Assembly (NCBI GenBank): GCA_016190505.1
Contig: JACPQM010000079.1
Coordinates: 1 to 50,120 of the forward strand
DNA from: Chloroflexota bacterium
GTDB lineage: Bacteria > Chloroflexota > Dehalococcoidia > JACPQK01
Length of the DNA: 50,120 nucleotides
Direction: 5' to 3'
How positions within the stretch are numbered: the stretch's first letter is position 1; each line of letters starts with the position of its first letter. The position numbers were made by a program, and so were the translations under genes. The notes under the pieces were generated by a model, which saw only the letters and a list, made by a program, of their open reading frames with translations, searched no databases and was not told where the DNA came from. This document shows, piece by piece, positions 1 through 8,088 of the stretch.

Positions 1-147
1 ACCTGACCCCTGACCGCCTCAGGGTCCCTGTATTGGACTGATCAGACCGATCGAACAGATAAGCGGACCTGCCCTCCTTGATCCGCCATCAAAAACGAAG
101 ACCAGGAAAACCCAGCGCCTTGGGGACACCCCGAGATCCGGTCAAAC

Positions 148-177
148 CGTAGGGGCGACCGGCCGGTCGCCCCTACG
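148..177. repeat. 30-bp perfect palindrome, GTAGGGGCGACC family
   Basis: The left half CGTAGGGGCGACCGG is exactly inverted in the right half. A near-identical copy lies at 41229-41257, and related GTAGGGGC-type palindromes lie at 27162-27189, 32826-32853, 32885-32906 and 43025-43045. All are intergenic or at gene ends. No T-tract follows, so a simple intrinsic terminator is not supported. Confidence 0.8.
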
Positions 178-200
178 CGTTGGTGCTCCATCTCGGTGGG

Positions 201-243
201 AAAACCGCCCGTTCGGGTAGACATAACAGGTGGCGGATTCTGG
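201..243 (+). repeat. 43-bp block shared with 48250-48296 (minus strand)
   Basis: This block, beginning AAAACCGCCCGT and containing GGGTAGACATAA, matches the minus strand around 48250-48296 with about five mismatches by eye. In the other copy it contains the only plausible ATG of a downstream gene. Two copies about 48 kb apart suggest a dispersed genomic repeat. Confidence 0.75.
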
Positions 244-284
244 CCCTGCTGTCCTCTTGCCCTGCAACGCTGGTCTACGTTGGC

Positions 285-309
285 GGGAGCAGGTTTGTAA
301 CCTGCTCCC
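285..309. repeat. Stem-loop with GGGAGCAGGTT arms
   Basis: GGGAGCAGGTT and AACCTGCTCCC pair as an 11-bp perfect stem around a 3-nt loop. A similar stem (GGGCAGGTT/AACCTGCCC) occurs at 48350-48371, so this is another dispersed palindrome rather than a gene-specific signal. Confidence 0.7.
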
Positions 310-437
310 CGAGGTTGCTCACGTTAATGGGGGCCCCGGTACGCCTGAAGCCCGTAGCCTAGATCGTGCCTTGCATTTGGCCGGACATAGCAGCACAATT
401 ACCGGAGAGGAGGTGTTGCACAGGCGGCACTGTGACT

Positions 438-1019
438 ATGAAAGCGAGAGATGAAGTAGACTTACGTGACATGACCATTGACGACCTGTCCGCCGTCTAT
501 CACCTGGGTGAGGAGCTGTTCCTCAACCACCAGCAGCCCATCCTCTACCGCATCTGGGACGCTTACGAAGTTACCGGCTACTTCAACAGCGACCCCGAGT
601 TCTGCCTGGTCGCCGAAGACAACGGCCAAGTAGGGGGATTCGCACTGGGCACGATCTTCGAGAAGCAAGGCAGCGCCTGGAAGTATGGCTACGTGGCGTG
701 GCTGGGGGTGAGGGCGGAATACCGCCGCAGGGGACTGGGCGCCCGGCTGTACAAGGAGTTGGAGAAGCGTATGCAGAAGCAAGGGGTCCGCATGGTTATC
801 ATGGACACCGAGGAGCACCGCCAGGACGCGGTGGCCTTCTTTCACCGCATGGGCTTCAAAGAACGGGAGAGCCATCTGTGGATGGCCAAGACGCTGCGCC
901 GCAGCGCCAGCCCCCGCCGGCTGGAGCCGGTGGACAAGCGGACGGTGAAGGTCATGCACTTCCATCAGCCCACCGCTGTAGTGTTGCCCCGGCAGGACAG
1001 AGGCGAGCAGCAGCGGTGA
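438..1019 (+). CDS. GNAT family N-acetyltransferase
   Basis: The 193-residue product has the GNAT fold signature. An acetyl-CoA pyrophosphate loop RRRGLGA is at about residues 96-102, after the strand GYVAWLGVRAEY, and a C-terminal motif DAVAFFHRMGF at about 130-140 is typical of RimI-like enzymes. These enzymes move an acetyl group from acetyl-CoA to an amine; the substrate cannot be read from sequence. About 40 basic residues follow the domain. I chose the ATG at 438; a GTG two codons earlier (432) is possible, and an ATG at 366 would add an unlikely Cys-rich leader. It precedes gdhA by 39 bp in the same direction and may be co-transcribed with it. Confidence 0.8.
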   Translation: MKARDEVDLRDMTIDDLSAVYHLGEELFLNHQQPILYRIWDAYEVTGYFNSDPEFCLVAEDNGQVGGFALGTIFEKQGSAWKYGYVAWLGVRAEYRRRGLGARLYKELEKRMQKQGVRMVIMDTEEHRQDAVAFFHRMGFKERESHLWMAKTLRRSASPRRLEPVDKRTVKVMHFHQPTAVVLPRQDRGEQQR

Positions 1020-1058
1020 TGGCGCCCGCCTGGGCCTGCCCCGTCAAGGAGGAGTAAA

Positions 1059-2303
1059 ATGGCAACTAACGCCCTGCAGACGGCCCTCGATCAGTTCGAC
1101 CTGGTAGCCGACCGCCTGAACCTGGATGGGGGCCTGCGGGATGTGTTGCGGTCCTGCAAGCGGGAGCTCATCGTACATTTCCCGGTGAGGATGGACGACG
1201 GCACCATCAGGGTGTTCACTGGCTACCGGGTGCAGCATAGCCAGGCCCGGGGGCCGGCCAAAGGCGGCATTCGCTACAACCCCGCCGTGGACCTGGAAGA
1301 GGTCAAGGCGCTGGCTATGTGGATGACCTGGAAGTGTAGCGTGGTGAATATCCCCTTCGGCGGCGCCAAAGGGGGTGTGGCCTGCGACCCCAAGGCCCTG
1401 TCTGCCAGCGAGCTGGAGCGACTCACCAGGCGCTACACCACCGAGATCTCCATCCTGATCGGCCCGGATAGCGACATACCCGCCCCCGACATGGGGACCG
1501 ACGCCCAGGTAATGTCCTGGATCATGGACACCTACAGCATGCACAAGGGGTACTCCATTCCGGGCGTGGTCACCGGAAAGCCCATAAACATCGGGGGCAC
1601 CGTAGGCCGGCGGGACGCCACCGGGCGCGGGGTGTTGTTCATCGCCCGCGAGGTGGCCCGTATCCAGGGCTACCCCCTCAAGGGGGCCACGGTGGCGGTC
1701 CAGGGCTTCGGCAACGTGGGCGCCGTGTCGGCCCGGCTGCTGGCCGAGGAGGGCTGCCGAGTGGTCGCCGCCAGCGACTCTCACGGGGGCGTGTATAACC
1801 CAGGGGGCCTGGACATCCCCAAGCTCCTCAATCACAAGCAGGAGTCGGGGAAGGTCTCGGACTTCCGCCCGGGCGAGGCCGTCAGCAACGGCGAGCTCCT
1901 GGAGTTGCCCTGCGACATCCTGGTTCCCGCAGCCATGGAGAGCCAGATCACGGCGCAGAACGCCCCCAGGATCAAGACGCGGGCCATCATCGAGGGGGCC
2001 AATGGCCCTACGCTGCCCGAGGCCGACCCCATCCTCCACGAGCGGGGCGTCCTGGTGGTTCCCGACATTCTGGCCAACGCTGGCGGGGTCATGGTCTCGT
2101 ACTTCGAGTGGGTCCAGGACACACAGTCGTTCTTCTGGGAGGAGGCCGAGGTCAACCGCCGCATGGAGACCGGGCTGGTGAGGGCGTTCAACGATGTCTA
2201 CGCTCTGAGCCAGCGAGAAGAGGCCGAGATGCGGACTGCCGCCTACATGCTGGGCGTCCAACGCGTGGTCGAGGCCATCACCACCCGCGGTATCTACCCT
2301 TAG
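1059..2303 (+). CDS. gdhA: Glutamate dehydrogenase
   Basis: A 414-residue cytoplasmic enzyme of the Glu/Leu/Phe/Val dehydrogenase family, interconverting glutamate with 2-oxoglutarate and ammonia using NAD(P). Visible features are the substrate-site KGGIRYNP at about 68-75, the catalytic lysine in PFGGAKGG (K104), the catalytic aspartate in PAPDMGT (D144), the dinucleotide-binding GFGNVG at 216-221 and EGANGPT further on. The length is normal for a bacterial or archaeal hexameric GDH. AAGGAGGAG lies 4-12 bases before the ATG, which fixes the start. Leucine dehydrogenase is shorter, so GDH is the best call. Confidence 0.95.
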   Translation: MATNALQTALDQFDLVADRLNLDGGLRDVLRSCKRELIVHFPVRMDDGTIRVFTGYRVQHSQARGPAKGGIRYNPAVDLEEVKALAMWMTWKCSVVNIPFGGAKGGVACDPKALSASELERLTRRYTTEISILIGPDSDIPAPDMGTDAQVMSWIMDTYSMHKGYSIPGVVTGKPINIGGTVGRRDATGRGVLFIAREVARIQGYPLKGATVAVQGFGNVGAVSARLLAEEGCRVVAASDSHGGVYNPGGLDIPKLLNHKQESGKVSDFRPGEAVSNGELLELPCDILVPAAMESQITAQNAPRIKTRAIIEGANGPTLPEADPILHERGVLVVPDILANAGGVMVSYFEWVQDTQSFFWEEAEVNRRMETGLVRAFNDVYALSQREEAEMRTAAYMLGVQRVVEAITTRGIYP

Positions 2304-2352
2304 GGACGGGCTCTCCCCTCTCCCTCTGTCACGTGAGAGGCCCTCATCCTGG

Positions 2353-2373
2353 CCTTCTCCCAGAGGGAGAAGG
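2353..2373. terminator. Possible hairpin after gdhA
   Basis: CCTTCTCCC and GGGAGAAGG form a 9-bp stem with a 3-nt loop between gdhA and the next gene. There is no run of T after it, so it may be a processing or attenuation hairpin, or one of the genome's many dispersed palindromes. Confidence 0.4.
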
Positions 2374-2413
2374 GAAAGTTCGCTCTTACCATGCTGTCTT
2401 GAAGGAGGAGAGT

Positions 2414-3205
2414 TTGTTCAAGCGTATTCACCACCTGGGCGTCGCTGTAAGGGACATGGACCAGGCTCTGAAGCTCTACTCGGGGGTCTTTGGACTGCCC
2501 GTGGCCCACACCATGGTCTTCGAGCGCTGGGGTGCCCGGGACGTGACACTGTCCCTGGGCAACGACTACTTCCAGCTTATCGAGTCCATAGACCCCAAGG
2601 GCGCGGTGAGCCGCTTCCTGGAGCGGCGTGGTGAGGGGGTATACGAGGTCGCCCTGGAGGTGGACGACATCCAGGGGGTCGAGCGCCAGCTCAAGGTCGG
2701 CGGCCTCGCAGTACGCCCTGGTGTCCAGGACAACGTGCGGTTTGTGGGGCCCAAGGACACCCACGGCGTGGTCTTCGAGCTGCTGGAGAAGGAGCCGATG
2801 CCCGTGGTGCCGGCGAATGGGGTGTTCACTCGAATCCACCACATTGGCATGGCCGTTAAGGACATAGACAACGCGCTCAAGGTCTACACCGGCGCCTTCG
2901 GCTTCCCCCTGTCCCACACCATCACCTTCGAGAAGTGGGGCGCCCACGACTTCCTGCTCAAACTCGGGGACCAGTATTGGGAGCTTATCGAGTCCCTGGG
3001 CCCGGAGAGGCCGGTGGGCCGCTTCCTGGCCAACCGGGGGGAAGGCGTCTACGTGGTCTCGCTACAGGTGGAGAACATTTTGGATGCAGAGCAACGGGCC
3101 AAGGCTGGCGGCCTGGCCATCACGCCTGGGGTCCAGCCCAACATCCGCTTCCTGCACCCCACCCAGACCCACGGCGTGCTCATCGAGATGCACGAGGGGA
3201 GGTAG
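2414..3205 (+). CDS. Tandem VOC-domain (glyoxalase/methylmalonyl-CoA epimerase-like) protein
   Basis: A 263-residue protein made of two homologous vicinal-oxygen-chelate domains, about residues 2-125 and 136-260. Each opens with RIHH(L/I)G(V/M)AV and contains HT(M/I).FE(R/K)WGA, (Q/E)LIES, NRGEGVY-like and THGV segments. The histidines near the start of each half and the late glutamates match VOC metal ligands. VOC enzymes include epimerases, lyases and dioxygenases; the substrate is unknown. The internal duplication suggests one chain forms the whole two-domain barrel. The start is TTG at 2414, set by GGAGG five bases upstream; the frame is open further upstream, but only over gdhA sequence. 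It ends 8 bp from the convergent arsC-like gene. Confidence 0.8.
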   Translation: MFKRIHHLGVAVRDMDQALKLYSGVFGLPVAHTMVFERWGARDVTLSLGNDYFQLIESIDPKGAVSRFLERRGEGVYEVALEVDDIQGVERQLKVGGLAVRPGVQDNVRFVGPKDTHGVVFELLEKEPMPVVPANGVFTRIHHIGMAVKDIDNALKVYTGAFGFPLSHTITFEKWGAHDFLLKLGDQYWELIESLGPERPVGRFLANRGEGVYVVSLQVENILDAEQRAKAGGLAITPGVQPNIRFLHPTQTHGVLIEMHEGR

Positions 3206-3213
3206 CCGGCCGG

Positions 3214-3606
3214 CTACCCTAGCTCCTCCACAAGCTGCCGCACGCGCTCGCCGATGTCGTCGCGGACGGCGCGGAAGAACTCCAGGGACTTGCCCCGAGG
3301 ATCGGGGAGCTCCCACTCCTGCTTCTCGGGGGCAAAGACTACCGGGCATCCCTCTTCCAGAGAGCACACCGTGACCACCACGTGGTAGTCCTGCACGTCC
3401 AGGTCTTCCAGCGTCTTGGGCTGGTGATGGCTGATGTCAATGCCTACCTCGGCCATGACCTGCACGGCGGTGGGGTCCACGCGGGGCGCCGGATGGACCC
3501 CCGCGCTATGCACCTCGACCAGCCCCCTCCCGTAGTGGCGAGTGAAGGCCTCGGCCATGGGGCTACGGCAACAGTTCTCGGTGCAGACGAACAGTACGCG
3601 CTTCAT
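3214..3606 (-). CDS. arsC: ArsC-type arsenate reductase (low-molecular-weight phosphatase fold)
   Basis: A 130-residue protein with the P-loop C-x5-R-S (CTENCCRS, Cys8-Arg14) next to the N terminus and an LPDPRGKS segment carrying the general-acid aspartate. A second cysteine pair, CSLEEGC, resembles the resolving cysteines of thioredoxin-coupled arsenate reductases, which reduce arsenate to arsenite in the cytoplasm. A pure protein-tyrosine phosphatase would not need this pair. The ATG overlaps the prmC stop as ATGA, so it is the last gene of prfA-prmC-arsC. No ars repressor or arsenite pump lies nearby, so the arsenic role is inferred from family only. Confidence 0.8.
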   Translation of the reverse strand: MKRVLFVCTENCCRSPMAEAFTRHYGRGLVEVHSAGVHPAPRVDPTAVQVMAEVGIDISHHQPKTLEDLDVQDYHVVVTVCSLEEGCPVVFAPEKQEWELPDPRGKSLEFFRAVRDDIGERVRQLVEELG

Positions 3607-4571
3607 CGGTGTGCCTCCGTTGTCTCAATGCGCAGAACCCTGGGAGTGCCTGCCATATCGGGCAATAGCCGGATGCGCGCCTCCGGGAACTGTGCGTGGG
3701 CCAGTTCCATGGCTGGCTGGCCCTGCCCGAAGCCCAATTCCAACAGCAAACATCCGCCGGCGAGCAGGCGGCCGGGCGCTTGCTCCAGCAAGCGCCGGAT
3801 AACGCCGAGGCCACGCTGGCCACCATGAAGGGCCTGCCTGGGCTCGAAGCCGGTCACTTCGCGCGACAGGCTGGGCCAGTCGCACGCCGCCACGTAGGGC
3901 AGATTGGCCGTGATGAGAGGGAAGGGATGGGGCAACGGGCCCAGCAGGTCGCCGCGCCGGAAATGGACCCGGTCGGCCACCCCGTGTCGCTGAGCGTTGG
4001 CTTCGGCCACGGCCAGGGCGTCCTCCGATATGTCGGTGGCGTAAATGACGGCCTGGGGCAGGTTCACCGCCAGGCTGACAGCGATCGCCCCGCAGCCCGT
4101 CCCTACGTCGGCGGCCAGGCAGGGTCCGGGCCAGTCCCGACCTCGTCGGGACCACTCCAGGGCCGCCTCCACCAGCGTCTCGGTCTCCGGGCGAGGGATG
4201 AGCACCCGCCGGTCCACCAGGAAGTCCAGGCCAAAGAACTCCTTGTGGCCCCGGATGTAGGCTAGCGGTTCGCCCGCCAGGCGCCGCTCCAGCAGGCTGT
4301 CCAGGGCCTGTTGCGCCGTGGAAGGGAACTCGTCCTGCAGGTGGGCGTAGAGCCAGGACCGGCCGGGGGCCGGTCTGTCCTCAGCGAAGGCCGCCTGCCG
4401 CCCGGTGGGTGCGCCCGAGAGCGCCTGCTCACCAGCCACCTGGCGCAGTGCTTTGGTCTCCGCCTGACGAAGGGCCTCCAGCACCAGCAACTCCGCCTCC
4501 AAGCGGGGCACCTCAATCCCGTAAGATGCCAGCACCGCTGAGGCATGGCGCACGGCCTGGTGCCAGGTCAT
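3603..4571 (-). CDS. prmC: PrmC/HemK release-factor glutamine methyltransferase
   Basis: A 322-residue enzyme that methylates the glutamine of the GGQ loop of release factors using S-adenosylmethionine. The family motif IPRPETE is at 125-131 and the SAM-binding DVGTGCGA at 155-162. The catalytic tetrapeptide reads NLPY (223-226) instead of the usual NPPY. The N-terminal helical domain carries about 25 extra residues between ALRQ and LYAH. Its start overlaps the prfA stop as ATGA, and it overlaps the next gene the same way, so all three are translationally coupled. The prfA-prmC pairing supports the function despite the altered motif. Confidence 0.9.
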   Translation of the reverse strand: MTWHQAVRHASAVLASYGIEVPRLEAELLVLEALRQAETKALRQVAGEQALSGAPTGRQAAFAEDRPAPGRSWLYAHLQDEFPSTAQQALDSLLERRLAGEPLAYIRGHKEFFGLDFLVDRRVLIPRPETETLVEAALEWSRRGRDWPGPCLAADVGTGCGAIAVSLAVNLPQAVIYATDISEDALAVAEANAQRHGVADRVHFRRGDLLGPLPHPFPLITANLPYVAACDWPSLSREVTGFEPRQALHGGQRGLGVIRRLLEQAPGRLLAGGCLLLELGFGQGQPAMELAHAQFPEARIRLLPDMAGTPRVLRIETTEAHR

Positions 4572-5671
4572 GCCAGGGCGCCCTCCAACTGCTGGGCCTG
4601 GTCCTCTGCGCCCAGCGCATCAACCAGGGGGTCCAGGTCTCCGGCTATGATAGCTGCGATATTGTAGAGGGTAAGGCCGATGCGGTGGTCGGTGACCCGC
4701 CCCTGGGGGAAGTTGTAGGTGCGGACCTTCTCCGCCCGTTCCGCGCTGCCCACCTGGGATCGCCGCTCCGAGGTAATTTCTTCCTCCTGCTTGCGCCGCT
4801 CGTTGTCCAGGAGGCGGGCGCGGAGCACCGCCATGGCCTTCTGCTTGTTCTTGAGCTGGGAGCGCTCGTCCTGGCAGGTCACTATCATGCCCGTAGGCAA
4901 GTGCACCAGGCGTACCGCCGTGGACACCTTGTTCACGTTCTGGCCACCCGCGCCGCTGCTGTGGTAGATGTCTATGCGGAGGTCGCTGGGGTCTATGTCC
5001 ACCTCCACCTCTTCCGCCTCGGGGAGGACGACAACAGTGGCAGTTGAGGTATGGATGCGCCCGGCGGCTTCGGTGAGGGGCACGCGCTGGACCCGGTGGA
5101 CGCCTCGCTCGTACTTCAGCCGGGAAAAGACCCCCTTCCCGGTGACCTCGAAGATAATCTCCTTGAAACCGCCCAACTCACCCGGGCTGCTGTCAATGAC
5201 CTCCACTTGCCACCTCTTGGCCTCGGCGTAAGCGGCGTACATCCGGTAAAGGTCGGCGGCGAACAGGCCCGCCTCGTCGCCACCAGTGCCGGCGCGTATC
5301 TCCACGATGACGTCCTTGGCATCGCGGGGGTCCCTGGGCATGAGGGCTTTGCGTATTTCCTGGACCAGGGCCTCCCGGCGCGCCTCCAGAGCAGCCACCT
5401 CCTCGCGGGCTAACTCAGCCATCTCAGCGTCCTTCTCTTGGGCAGCCAGTGCTCTAGCGTCCTGAAGGTCCTGGGACAGCTTGCGGTACCCGCGGAAAAG
5501 CCGGGTAAGCTCCTCGAGGCCAGCCTGCTCCTTGGCCAGCCCCTGGAGACGCGAGTATTCGGCGGCCACCTCGGGCTGGGCCATGAGGCGGTTCAACTCC
5601 TCATACCGAGAGTTGGCCTCCTCCAGGCGTTTCATGAGTTTGTCTAGGATTGCCGGAGTGATCTCTGCCAT
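4568..5671 (-). CDS. prfA: Peptide chain release factor 1
   Basis: The 367-residue factor recognises UAA and UAG stop codons and triggers peptide release on the ribosome. It has an N-terminal helical region, the GTGGDEAGLFA segment near 128-138, the anticodon-like tripeptide as PLT (198-200, where E. coli has PAT) inside HRVQRVPLTE, and the catalytic GGQ at 242-244. RF2 would have SPF instead. The start is the ATG at 5671, which gives the standard MAEITPAILDKL opening. The frame is open 74 codons further upstream but there is no homology there. It is the first gene of prfA-prmC-arsC. Confidence 0.95.
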   Translation of the reverse strand: MAEITPAILDKLMKRLEEANSRYEELNRLMAQPEVAAEYSRLQGLAKEQAGLEELTRLFRGYRKLSQDLQDARALAAQEKDAEMAELAREEVAALEARREALVQEIRKALMPRDPRDAKDVIVEIRAGTGGDEAGLFAADLYRMYAAYAEAKRWQVEVIDSSPGELGGFKEIIFEVTGKGVFSRLKYERGVHRVQRVPLTEAAGRIHTSTATVVVLPEAEEVEVDIDPSDLRIDIYHSSGAGGQNVNKVSTAVRLVHLPTGMIVTCQDERSQLKNKQKAMAVLRARLLDNERRKQEEEITSERRSQVGSAERAEKVRTYNFPQGRVTDHRIGLTLYNIAAIIAGDLDPLVDALGAEDQAQQLEGALA

Positions 5672-5747
5672 ACCTAATCCAATATATCCCAATGCGAGGG
5701 CCGTTTCCAGGCGACCAGAAGCCTGGGCCACGGCCCATTCCTGGTGC

Positions 5748-6320
5748 CTACCGGCTCTGGAACAGGCCCCGGCGCTCGCGGCGGGCTTCGGCCTCCAGCG
5801 CCTCGAAGCAGGTGGCGTAGGCGGTGTCCGGTGGAAAGGCACTGGCCCGGGCATAGCCTTCGCGCACCAGCTCCGCGTTGACGAAGACGCCATCTACAAA
5901 GACGTAGCGCAGCAGCCGGTCGAAGCGGTCCCGCTCCCGCACGTCTTTGACCAGCCGGACCTGCTTACCTTCCACCAGGCGGGCGTTGGCATCTCGCGCT
6001 TCTCGCGCGTAAGGTTCACCGTCGCCCAACTCCGGTGTGTCAATGCCCGTGTACCGCACGCGCTCCCCGCCGGCGATGGCGATGGTATCTCCGTCTACTA
6101 CCCGGTCCACGCGTACCATCCCCTGGTCAGTGGCGCGAAGGCTACAGGACGAGCCCCCCGGCGCCGCCAGTGCGGGCGGTAGTTGCGCGCCGCCCCGGGT
6201 GGTGGCCACCGCCACCTGGTCGCAGGACAACACCTGCGGCGCCGGCGTGTACGCGACTGAAAGCAAGACCGCCAGCGCCACGGCCAACACGAGCGCTCCC
6301 GCGGCACTGTTCCGTGTCAT
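5748..6320 (-). CDS. Secreted thermonuclease (staphylococcal-nuclease-like)
   Basis: A 190-residue protein with an N-terminal hydrophobic segment (about residues 7-24) that can act as a signal peptide or anchor, then a SNase domain. The domain shows VDRVVDGDTI, RYTGIDTPE and RERDRFDRLLRYVF, which carry the calcium ligands and the catalytic arginine and glutamate positions of Ca2+-dependent nucleases. It probably degrades DNA or RNA outside the cell, for nutrient recovery. No clear Shine-Dalgarno precedes the ATG. It lies 80 bp after a small membrane-protein gene on the same strand and may share its promoter. Confidence 0.85.
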   Translation of the reverse strand: MTRNSAAGALVLAVALAVLLSVAYTPAPQVLSCDQVAVATTRGGAQLPPALAAPGGSSCSLRATDQGMVRVDRVVDGDTIAIAGGERVRYTGIDTPELGDGEPYAREARDANARLVEGKQVRLVKDVRERDRFDRLLRYVFVDGVFVNAELVREGYARASAFPPDTAYATCFEALEAEARRERRGLFQSR

Positions 6321-6400
6321 TTTCAGTTGGCCCGCGAAGTCCTGCGGAGCCAGGAGTCAAGCCCGAGTCAGAGCAGAACGACCCGGGTCAGGGCGAGTGG

Positions 6401-6580
6401 CTAGTCGTTTATGCTCTGGAAGAGGCCCACAACGCCCAGCATAAGGCCAACGGCGGTGATGAGCAACGGGATGCGCGGGGACTTCTTCTCCTCGTATTCA
6501 CTGGCCGCCAGGCGGCTAAGGGCCGAGGCGCCACCACCCAACAACAGGAGCACACCCAGGATCAGGAGCAAAATCCCCAT
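6401..6580 (-). CDS. Small membrane protein, 59 residues
   Basis: A short minus-strand frame from ATG 6580 to TAG 6401. It encodes an N-terminal hydrophobic helix (MGILLLILGVLLLLGGG), a charged middle (EYEEKKSPR) and a second hydrophobic helix (LLITAVGLMLGVVGLF). It therefore looks like a two-helix membrane hairpin with the charged loop between. Three things support it as real: GAGGAGG six bases before the ATG, a well-formed promoter at 6629-6656 and the membrane-protein pattern itself. No known family is recognised. Confidence 0.7.
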   Translation of the reverse strand: MGILLLILGVLLLLGGGASALSRLAASEYEEKKSPRIPLLITAVGLMLGVVGLFQSIND

Positions 6581-6628
6581 CAGAACCTCCTCGTTCTCTT
6601 GCCGGAAAAAGTATGGTTTACCTGGATT

Positions 6629-6656
6629 ATTATCTCACATGCGGCGCTACCGTCAA
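6629..6656 (-). promoter_or_regulatory. Promoter of the small membrane-protein gene
   Basis: On the minus strand TTGACG (6651-6656) is followed after 16 bases by GATAAT (6629-6634), with TG one base before the -10, making an extended -10. Transcription would start near 6622, about 40 bases before the ATG at 6580. It may also serve the nuclease gene downstream. Confidence 0.6.
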
Positions 6657-6664
6657 GCGCCCTT

Positions 6665-7444
6665 CTAGTGCATCACCCGGCCGCCATCCACCACCAGGGT
6701 CTGGCCGGTGATGAAGTCGCTCTCCTCCGAGGCTAGAAACACGACGGCCCCCACCAGGTCGTCGGGGTACTCAAGGCGCTTGATGCAGCGGGCCTCGATG
6801 GCCGGCGCCTGCCGGTCCATGAACGCCCTGTCCTGCTGAAGGGTCTCGGTGACCACGCCGCCAGGGGCGATGCAGTTCACGTTGATGCCCGAGGCCCCCA
6901 CGGCCCGGGCCAGGCTGCGGGTCATGCCCACGACCCCCGCCTTTGACGTTACGTAGTGGAGGTAGATAGGCTGGCCCCAGAAGGCCGTCCCGGAAGATAT
7001 GTTGATGATCTTGCCCTTGCCCTGTACCCGCATCTGCGGGAGCACAGCCTTGGTGCACAGGAAGGGGCCTTTCAGGTTGACTGACATCAGGCGGTCCCAT
7101 TCGTCTTCGCTCACCTCCCAGGGAGGCACCGCTGACATGGGCACCTTGGCGAACATGGCGGCGTTGTTAACCAGGATGTCTATGCGTCCAAACCGCTCGA
7201 TGGTGCGCTGGGCCATGGCCTGGACGCTGGACCAACGGGAGACGTCGGTCTTCAGGGCCAGCGCTTGGCCACGCTGCAAGCGTACCTCGCGGGCGGTGGC
7301 CTGGGCACTGCGGAAGTCTATGTCAGCGATGACCACCTTGGCGCCCTCGGCGGCCATGCCCAGCACGTACTGGCGGCCGATGTTGGACGCGCCGCCGGTA
7401 ACGATAGCCACCTGGTCCCTTAGCCTGATGCCGGTCCTAATCAC
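6665..7444 (-). CDS. SDR family NAD(P)-dependent oxidoreductase
   Basis: A classical short-chain dehydrogenase of 259 residues. It has the cofactor loop TGGASNIG (16-23), NNAA (93-96), a catalytic serine near 150, the catalytic pair Y164/K168 in YVTSK, and PGGVVTET after the active site. The C terminus FITGQTLVVDGGR is the usual SDR end. Aspartate in ADID after the second strand favours NAD over NADP. The substrate is unknown; the overall form is that of FabG-like or secondary-alcohol dehydrogenases. The start is GTG 7444, preceded by GGGAGGG; an ATG 18 codons earlier gives an atypical Pro/Gly-rich extension. Confidence 0.85.
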   Translation of the reverse strand: MIRTGIRLRDQVAIVTGGASNIGRQYVLGMAAEGAKVVIADIDFRSAQATAREVRLQRGQALALKTDVSRWSSVQAMAQRTIERFGRIDILVNNAAMFAKVPMSAVPPWEVSEDEWDRLMSVNLKGPFLCTKAVLPQMRVQGKGKIINISSGTAFWGQPIYLHYVTSKAGVVGMTRSLARAVGASGINVNCIAPGGVVTETLQQDRAFMDRQAPAIEARCIKRLEYPDDLVGAVVFLASEESDFITGQTLVVDGGRVMH

Positions 7445-7515
7445 GGTTCCCTCCCAGCCTCGCCCTTCGGGGCGGGGCACTTTGCTGCCAGCAGGCAAGG
7501 CCCGCGGGCAGCGTT

Positions 7516-7551
7516 GGAGCGAGCCCTGCCCTTGAGGGCAGGGCTCGCTCC
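7516..7551. terminator. Strong stem-loop between SDR and DUF1801 genes
   Basis: A perfect 16-bp stem, GGAGCGAGCCCTGCCC paired with its complement, with a TTGA loop. It starts two bases after the stop of the DUF1801 gene and probably ends that transcript, although no T-tract follows in that direction. Confidence 0.6.
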
Positions 7552-7553
7552 CC

Positions 7554-7916
7554 CTATTTGGCCTTCTCCCCGCCCAGCTTGAACGCGTCTTGCACCAGGG
7601 CTTTGACCGCGTCCGTGATGTCCTGGAGCTGCTTCACCTTGACGGCCCGGGTGGCCTTGCCTTCGCCTTCAAGCACCCCTTGAGGGTCGGGTAGCTCCAC
7701 GCCACGCATGAAGATGAGGTTGACCCAGCTCTTCTGCGGTTGGATGCCGCAGACAATCCCGTTTCGCTCAAAAGCAATCAGCCTCCAACCCTTGACCCCT
7801 CGCTCCGGGGCCTCGGGCGCCACCTCCCGCACCAGCTTGCGGAGCGCCTCCGCCAGCTCCCGTATCTCGGGGGGTGCCTTGTCTAGCAGTTCCTGGGTGA
7901 TTGTATCCGTTGCCAT
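7554..7916 (-). CDS. DUF1801 (YdhG-like) protein
   Basis: A 120-residue protein of the DUF1801 type, with helical opening PEIRELAEALRKLVREVAPE, a central GVKGWRLIAFERNGIVCGIQP and the closing segment QDITDAVKALVQDAF. Family members are small cytoplasmic proteins of unsettled role. The start ATG 7916 is preceded by GAGGAGG with good spacing; upstream codons in the frame run into the repeat at 7974-8056 and are not coding. It ends at a strong stem-loop. Confidence 0.75.
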   Translation of the reverse strand: MATDTITQELLDKAPPEIRELAEALRKLVREVAPEAPERGVKGWRLIAFERNGIVCGIQPQKSWVNLIFMRGVELPDPQGVLEGEGKATRAVKVKQLQDITDAVKALVQDAFKLGGEKAK

Positions 7917-7973
7917 CACTACCTCCTCGCCCTCGAGTCCGGTGTTGACGTTTGGTGAAACGGTGGGTACTAA

Positions 7974-8056
7974 CGTCATTGCGAGGAGCGGAGCGACGAA
8001 GCAACCCACTGACGGTGCAGCGAGCAGAAGGTTGCTTCGCTTCGCTCGCAATGACG
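7974..8056. repeat. MITE-like palindrome, CGTCATTGCGAG family, copy 1
   Basis: It begins CGTCATTGCGAGGAGC and ends GCTCGCAATGACG, so the termini are inverted copies; the interior contains GAAGCAACC and GGTTGCTTCGC. Two more copies lie at 10432-10519 and 10817-10899. Palindromes with these ends are known in many unrelated bacteria and are usually read as non-autonomous mobile elements. No ORF is inside. Confidence 0.85.
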
Positions 8057-8088
8057 GGAAGGAAGTTCCCGATACACTGTCTATGGCT

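Larger units (their letters stand above)
1..437. other. Intergenic region with palindromic repeats, no convincing gene
   Basis: No reading frame here has a ribosome binding site or a recognisable protein. The stretch holds a 30-bp perfect palindrome (148-177), a block shared with the other end of the window (201-243) and a stem-loop (285-309). An AG-rich GGAGAGGAGG sequence lies at about 404-413, too far from the ATG at 438 to be an ideal Shine-Dalgarno for it. Confidence 0.6.

Noticed and set aside
1044..2261. A 405-codon minus-strand frame opposite gdhA
   Set aside because: Antisense shadow caused by codon bias; gdhA motifs are complete on the other strand.
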